Of a DNA stretch of 64,000 bases, positions 57,012-64,000 are shown in pieces. The DNA comes from Zhengitettix transpicula (Eukaryota; Arthropoda; Insecta; Orthoptera; Tetrigidae). How positions within the stretch are numbered: position 1 is the stretch's first letter; each line of letters starts with the position of its first letter. The stretch is taken from the NCBI GenBank assembly GCA_037074705.1, contig CM073590.1, positions 210,348,746 to 210,412,745 on the forward strand, written 5' to 3'. Made by a program: the position numbers and the translations under genes. The notes under the pieces are model-generated. The model did no database searches. It was not told the origin of the DNA and was given only the letters and a program-made list of their open reading frames with translations.

Positions 57012-60000
57012 TCAATAAGACCACGAAAACAATCATTATGTGTAATTGGGTTCCTCTTCAACAGCTGCGTACTTTAATCAAATATTCAACTTTTATTCAG
57101 ATATATGGGCCCTAAATTATCGATTATAGTTGTTTTGGGGAATTTAACAATCCATATCATTGTTTTATCTCGAGTGGTCGAAGGCATTCCAGATGTCTCT
57201 CTGTGTGTGAGAGTGTGTCACATGCACACTCTCAAGGCCAACTCTTGCACTTGCAGAGATTCTCAATAGATTGTCCTCAAACTATTCTTTCTCCTACAAT
57301 AATATACACATATTTTGGTCTCGTAATGCAAGGTGAAAATCTCGACTGAATCCACAACGCTGAGGTGAAGGACCATTGTTCAAATTTTCATCCAACCACT
57401 TTGACTAGAGCTTATCCTTGTTTCCCAACATTTTACAGATGAAAAACTCTGACAGCTCGCCCTTAACAAGTACATATTCTACAAAAGTGATATAAACAAT
57501 ATTTCATCCAGATTGTGATACAGATAACCGTTAATGAACTGCCCAACGATATTACTCTCGAAATGTCTGAGTTCTCTGACCGGTTAAATATCTCGGTTTG
57601 TTGTAGTCAATTTTGATAAGTTAATTATGAAGAGTAATTATGCATTTCCATTACCGAGTCCTTTGATTAGGACGGCCGCGACTAACCCTCGTCCGCTTAA
57701 TTTCGAGGGCGTAGATATACCACGAAACTGTAACACGAATTTTGGAAACCTTGCATCATAAAATAGAAGCTCATTGGGTCGGCGTTACGTAAACTCTGAA
57801 TTTACTTCTGGAGAGCGATTTCTGGGCGAAGTCTGGTAGATTACGATCAGCACTGATACGAAGAAGCTCATGCATTCCACCTACGCCCACGACTCAAAGT
57901 AGGTCTCTTCTATATTGCGTTTTTAATTTATTATAACAATGGATTACGATACCGTTACCTATTTCGCCCGCATTAGTTTCAGGACATGTGGAATACACTA
58001 TTAAATTATACCGTTATTTCAAGTGTTCATATCAGGATCGGATGCTGTATTTTTTGTGTTGCATTTCATCACACATTCAGCATCAGCTATCCAAACGAAA
58101 ACGCTTAGAACAACAGGTGCAGTGACGTAAGAATAAGACACGAATGAAAATAGACCACCTATGATACGATTTTTATTTTTTTGTATCTCATCGTAATAAT
58201 TTCACAACTTCTGTATTAGTCCGTCGCTGTGAAATAGTAACTTAAAAACAACGTTCACCAAAAATATAAATACATAACTGACGTTAAATTTTTGGTTATG
58301 ATGGACAGAGGATGTAATTAAGCGACAATGGTAGAAAAGTTTAGGTCACCTGACACGCTGAGTGTTTTAAAATAAATTTAAATACGAAAACTGTCAAGTT
58401 CTAATCGTAAAAAATACTAAAAATATATCTGTACGATCCAAAATCATCAGTAATGAATATAAGTGCACCGGTCTTTTAGCCATCTGATCACCTCTGGACC
58501 TCTGGACAACCGAATGAACTCATTGAAATGCCGACTACACTTTACATGTCTTTCTATTTCCAATAGCCTCAAAATACATGCCTCATACATCATCCCGACC
58601 TGGTGCTTCATGTTCTAGAAAAACGTTCCACAATATCAGTCAACGCACTCCATTTGCGTTGCTAATAATCTATCTCGTTCCAGTTTTGTGACAGCTTTAT
58701 TTCCATTAGTCTATTTTACGCCCTCTTGTTTTCGTTAAGTGAAAATTAATTTTCGTTTTCCTACTTAACGCGATACACTTGAATGAGTTGGATTTTCAGA
58801 GTCGTTGGCTTCAAACGAGTGACCACGGACATACATGTCGCATTTCTGATTAATATACAGAGCTATATATCTTATCTCAACACTTTTTCTGTAATTTACC
58901 TTTACAATCACCTTCAAGTATTCATCATAATTTTTACCTATTTGTATGTGATCCATACCAAAAATCTTATGAGTGATAATATCAAAACTATTGACGACAA
59001 ATAACCCGATTCTCTCAGAAAATATGCTAATTTATTATATTGTGACTTGGAATTTTTTTTCTTGGAATATCCCTTAATATTATTAGGGTAACATTGCTGA
59101 TAAAATCGTAAGACGTCTCAAAGATCTACTTTTATCTCTGCGTGTGAGTAGATAAAATCTGGTGTTCTGTGTTTATAAAGTACAAGTTTGTTTATATTTT
59201 TTCATCAGAATGAATAGTATCTTTTTTGCTGAATTTAAGGACGTCGATTGGTACTTATGTTAACATCTGATAAGCCTTTAACTGCGCCCTAATCATAAAT
59301 GAACTTTTACTGATGGTAAGCCAACAGAAACCATACGAACCACTCAACAACGAAGGTCATCAGTGCACCTGAAGATATTTTATGTTTTGCTTCAGCAGAT
59401 TTTTTCCATTAAAACCAACTTTGCTTTTTAATTATATATATATATAATTAGCGAATCTAACTTTGTTATTTTATTGTATATTATCTTGGAACGTCTTAGA
59501 ATCTCTTGACGTTTCACCAAAGATTATCAGTTACGAAGTGCAAATCTAGCTAAAACATCTTCCTTTAAAGAAAATTATCTGCTTCATCTTGTTGAATAAA
59601 GCACATTCCGCCAAATGTCACAAACAAATTAAGCTTCTGGAAACCTTTGAGCCTTTGACTGCCGCAGCTCATTACTATTTAGTGTTATTTCTCTAGAGGG
59701 GGATTTTTATTCTGAGTCAAAGTGCCGCCAGAGATTTTGGTTCGAAATTACTGGGTTGCAATCCACGTCTTTTCGTGGAAACACTCCGTCTCGGGGCGTA
59801 TTAATTTAGTTTGGAAGGAGGTTTGTCTGTCATCATAACTCTGTTCCTATTAATGACAGGGAACATAACCGCAACGCCTACAGCGTGGGTCTTCTTTGAT
59901 GTCGTTCGTTCCTTGGCCAATCAGGATCCATAATGTTCGTCTAGATTTTGCAGCAGCTATTTGGTGTTAGTGACGAAAATATACATGCAACCACATAAAT

Positions 60001-63000
60001 ATATTTTTGCAAATAATACTATTCACTTATTCCCAATTATATACTCCAACAATTTCAGCAACATGCATTATTACGATCAAATATCAGTAACTAATGGTTT
60101 GAGTAAGTAAATTTCACTGGGTTTTGTCTTTCATTTATTCAGGAAAATTTTTATAATAATTTCCTTACACAATACCGCAGATTCTGGAGGTGCTTCCTGT
60201 TCCCTTCTTAATAAAATAAACCATATTCATATGAATATCTTTATAGTTGCGCAATGTTTCCTATATTCATGAAGAGTTGATTAATTTTTATAATTATCTT
60301 ATTTTACATTCACTGCTACTCTCTTCTCAACCTCAATATGATTGCATTTAAACATTTGTCCAAACATAATCAACGATTTTGGAAAATAATCTTCAAGGAA
60401 CATCAATTCGGTTTGGAATATTACTTGGAAAATTTTCCAACATCTGCAATCTAACATGTTTCAAAACTGGAACTTCAGTTTCCACTATATCATTATATAA
60501 TCATGAGTCGTTTGCCATGAAATTCACTGCTTCTAACAAGTATGTTAGAAATAAAACTTGCAAACACAGCAGTAGTTGTCTACTCGATCCTGTATTTTTA
60601 CGCAGTGATTAATTTAATTATTTCGCCACTCTGCACATATATTAAATTTCTGTTGACACATTTTACCAACCCGTCAAGACAGAACACTAAAATAAATTTC
60701 ATACAACAAAAATATAATTTTTTTATTACATAAAATGCTGTAGCTAAGCCCCTCTTCTTGGTTTCCTCCCCAATTTCTAAGTTCATTCTTCCTAAATAGA
60801 AATAAGCAGGACGTAATTTGCAAAGACGATGGTAGAAAAATAAATAAAGATCTATCACACTTATAATAGTTAACTGTAAATACAAATTGTATAGTAAAGT
60901 TAATTAAAACTATTTTAAAGTTTGCATTAGAAATGTTTGTTTAGGATGTAACGACCACAAATGTCTTAAGAAACAATTATTTAAGTATTTTATCCCAGAG
61001 ATAACTTACTTAAATACTTGCTTTTCTTGAATTCGACACGGTTCATATTTGTGAAAAACTTGATTGACAATACGTTCGAAACAAAAATATTTTCCAGATG
61101 GAATCATATTTCTTTAAAGCGCTTTGATTGCATTAGTCCTCTTCTGAGAAAATAGGACAAGTCCAAGCACTTCCACACGTATAGATATCAAACTACAACA
61201 ATGAAATACGCCCAACAATAATAAAATACCTGATTAATAAAGGAAGCAATACACAAGAAGGGACAATATTCAAATACTACATGTATTTTATATAAAAATA
61301 ATAGCAAATATAAAAATTAAAAATAGATACGTAACATAAAATTTGTAAATAAGAACAATATGAAAGTAGAAATTTTTTTAAGTGAAATAATATTAATACT
61401 TAAGTGAGAACTAAAAATATTGTTACATATGTGTGAAAAAATATTCACTTGGACGAGTGAAACAATATGAGTAGTGAGAAAAAGGAATGCAGTGAATTTA
61501 TTTTAACTGATGTTATTATTTTAACATGTTACTAATAAGTTTCGGTCGCCCGATCTTGACAGGCATTGGCTGGCTCTAAAGAACTGGAAGTGGAAAAGTA
61601 TGGTGTAAAATTTGAGTTGTTCAAAGCAGCGCTGCTTTTTACACTTGTTACGTATTATTTGAAGATCCATACGTACATGTATTTTGGAAGACTTGTTGAT
61701 ATTGCCCCAAGGGCGCCAACAATTATTGATATTTTATTAATAATATTACAGACGTTATCAGTTTAGACGGACAGTTAAATGCATTTTTTTTTGTAAATAG
61801 TAACAAACAAGTAACGAAAACTTCACTCAGTTAACAACTCGTACTCTAGCGAAAGGACACCTCGTTCTGACAGAGACATGTTGAGTATCAGTTGAGGTAT
61901 GAAATAAGAAATTTAGTGCACATATTTAATAAGCATCAACTGAGTTGATCATAATTCTAGTACTTTTGAGCAGCCTAAATTACCTGTTTAGGTACCCATA
62001 AACAATTGTGTAGTACGCTCCATCCATTTGTATAATTTTTAAATTTTTAATAAATAATCCAATATTATTGTCTCATCTTATATCCGTTGGTTAAATATCC
62101 CCGAATAATTAATAGTAGACTTTAAAAGTGAATACTGCCTCTAATTAGTTACATTTAGCAAATGTTATCTTTCCTAAAATATATTAAATACGTTAATATA
62201 TATATATATTAAAAATAAATGTGGTTTACTCAAATGGAAATTAATAATTCAACTGGGCGATTTCGTCAAACACAGACCATCGTAATACAGAAATCAATCT
62301 CAGTCCGTTAAGCTTCAGTGGGCTCAGCCCAGTTCCCGATTTCGGGCAGTTGCTAATCAATCATGAGCAGAAACCATTTTAAGCTGTAGCAATGTGTTCA
62401 CATGATTCAGACGTGTCACCCTATTTAATTTTTCCGGAAGTCATTTATTTTTATCTACAATCCTTATCGTGCGAAATCCAAGTAAGTGGCGAAAGTTATG
62501 TAAGTCCCAGTATTTCACGCGTAGTTAACGAATTTACACTGAACATTGGACTTCTACAAATTTTCTAAGTATTGGCGATTGTAACAAAATTCGGCGTTAT
62601 CTGCTCCTTACGCAAAGGAAAAAAACGCTGTGGCTGCAAATACCCGCAGAACACTGCACAGGTTTTTCCCAAACGAAATTGCGACGAATTTCATATCCAC
62701 ACACCTCCAGCCTTGAACACTGAGGTTTTTATGTCTTTACGGCGTTCACGAAGCCTGACCAAGTAGACCCGTTTCATTACTCACTTAAGAAACAGCTTTT
62801 TGTGAAGATAGACAATAAACATATGACATACACCAGAGTGCATTTTCAAATACAGAACAGTAAGAGTATTTTCTGTCTATGAGTCGGGTAACAGTTTTAT
62901 TGTTACCAAATGTTAAATGTGATCGTGTTGTTTCTTGTTTCCTGGAGATGAAAATTTTTCTGAACTACAGTTTATCGCCACACGTTCCACGTGACAGCTT

Positions 63001-64000
63001 CCTATTTAAACCTAATTTTCAGTTAATTTGATTTACCCTTCTGTAATATCTGCGCTAAACAGGTTTTAGAATATAATAGAATGAGTCCATTTCCTGTAGA
63101 ACCTCATGAGAAGCAAAATTCAAGGATATTAACATTTTTTTTAGATACGTCGCAGCGTTTCCCATGTTTATGAATTATTTAGTTTGTGGGCAGATCATGT
63201 TCATATACAGAAGATAGTTTACGGGTTTTTTTCCTCCGATATCCCGAATTATTCTTTAATTCTAAACCATTTTCCTTTTCTCCATCAAACTGACTCTCAC
63301 AATTTTGTAACACCTTTCGTAGCACAAAAGGCGAAAACGTTAATTCATAATCCAAACCGTCCAATAAAAAAAATCCAAATTTACTCCTTGATCACATTAC
63401 AATTAAATTGAACATTTCAACTCACTGAATTATTCTGATTTTATTGCCCCTTAAACTGTTCCAAATAATTCTGAGGATAGCATAATTCCAGACTCAACTA
63501 TTTAACAACGGAAACTTCAATATTTCGAAAATATAACCGATATTTTTTTGTTACGTTAACGTCCTCAGCTTTTGTAGAATATTCTTCTGTGCACCATTAA
63601 GCGAACATGAATTTACAAGACATTTTTTTATCTCTTTCCCAGTGACACGGAAACTTTTTATTCCCTTTATCGTGTTTTCGATTTATTTACTTCGCGAGAA
63701 ATTTGGACAAATACAATACATTTTGGACTGTAATATTTTTTACGCCTTCCGTGTCTTTATAAAAGCAATATTAATGTGGCTTTTATTTTTCTCAATAAAT
63801 ATCTGAAACGCATTGGTTCAGTATCTTTTCATGGGCCGGTTATTTTTATCTGTTCAATTCTTCTGTTCTGCAAAAAATTTTAACACTTGTTATGTGACCA
63901 AACAAAGATAAAAAGTTTGGTAAAATGTTAAAAAAATATCTTATAATATCTACACGAGGAATATTAAAGCATCATTATTGTTTGATATCTAATTTATACT
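57012..64000. other. Unassigned AT-rich DNA
   Basis: Nearly 7 kb with no gene or repeat family I can name. Short TA runs occur at about 59433-59448 and 62197-62211. Open frames stay under 96 codons (the longest, 60598-60885 minus, has no known motif). Confidence 0.5.

Overview
The window looks like non-coding, repeat-dominated nuclear DNA from an insect with a large, AT-rich genome. The evidence is: no long open reading frames, abundant (TA)n microsatellites, short CpG-containing islands in an AT-rich background, and many decayed copies of insect-type interspersed repeats (a SINE-like family, LTR-type elements with a tRNA-Lys-like primer-binding motif, an RTE-like 3' end, foldback elements). 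A polyneopteran such as a cockroach, termite or stick insect is a guess from repeat style only. I recognise no confident protein-coding gene, rRNA gene or intact tRNA gene. The longest open frames are under 150 codons, and many fall inside repeats or run through (TA)n tracts.

Layout. 1-5.6 kb: AT-rich DNA with two truncated copies of the main repeat family, here called R1. 8.2-9.3 kb: an LTR-type element inside a (TA)n tract. 13.8-16.4 kb: three R1 copies, two of them full length with target-site duplications. 18.1-20.5 kb: a GC/CpG-rich island running into a twelve-unit tandem array with a 427-bp higher-order period. 25.4-31.3 kb: a second LTR-type element, one R1 copy, two RTE/SINE-like copies, a decayed hairpin repeat and a short LTR-type element. 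34-36.3 kb: a third RTE/SINE-like copy, a G14 tract and the first copy of a 374-bp repeat. 40-48 kb: seven more R1 copies and the third member of the larger LTR-type family, in the opposite orientation. 49.8-53.7 kb: a tRNA-like SINE remnant, the second copy of the 374-bp repeat, a TATA-plus-splice-donor candidate, a long inverted-repeat element, and an R1 pair. 56.7-57.0 kb: an R1 fragment and a small hairpin MITE-like element. 57-64 kb: nothing recognised.

The best candidates for something undescribed are four. (1) The R1 family: a 515-565 bp retroposed unit with a fixed 5' end, an A-rich tail and 12-13 bp target duplications, 16 copies here, often in adjacent pairs. (2) LTR-like elements inserted into (TA)n microsatellites, with a tRNA-Lys-type primer-binding motif sitting just inside their 3' ends, tandemly duplicated in one copy. 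(3) The 427-bp higher-order satellite with a conserved 12-bp palindrome. (4) A 374-bp repeat present in two copies that are about 98% identical and have no obvious transposon termini. All assignments come from reading the sequence by eye; no database search was possible.
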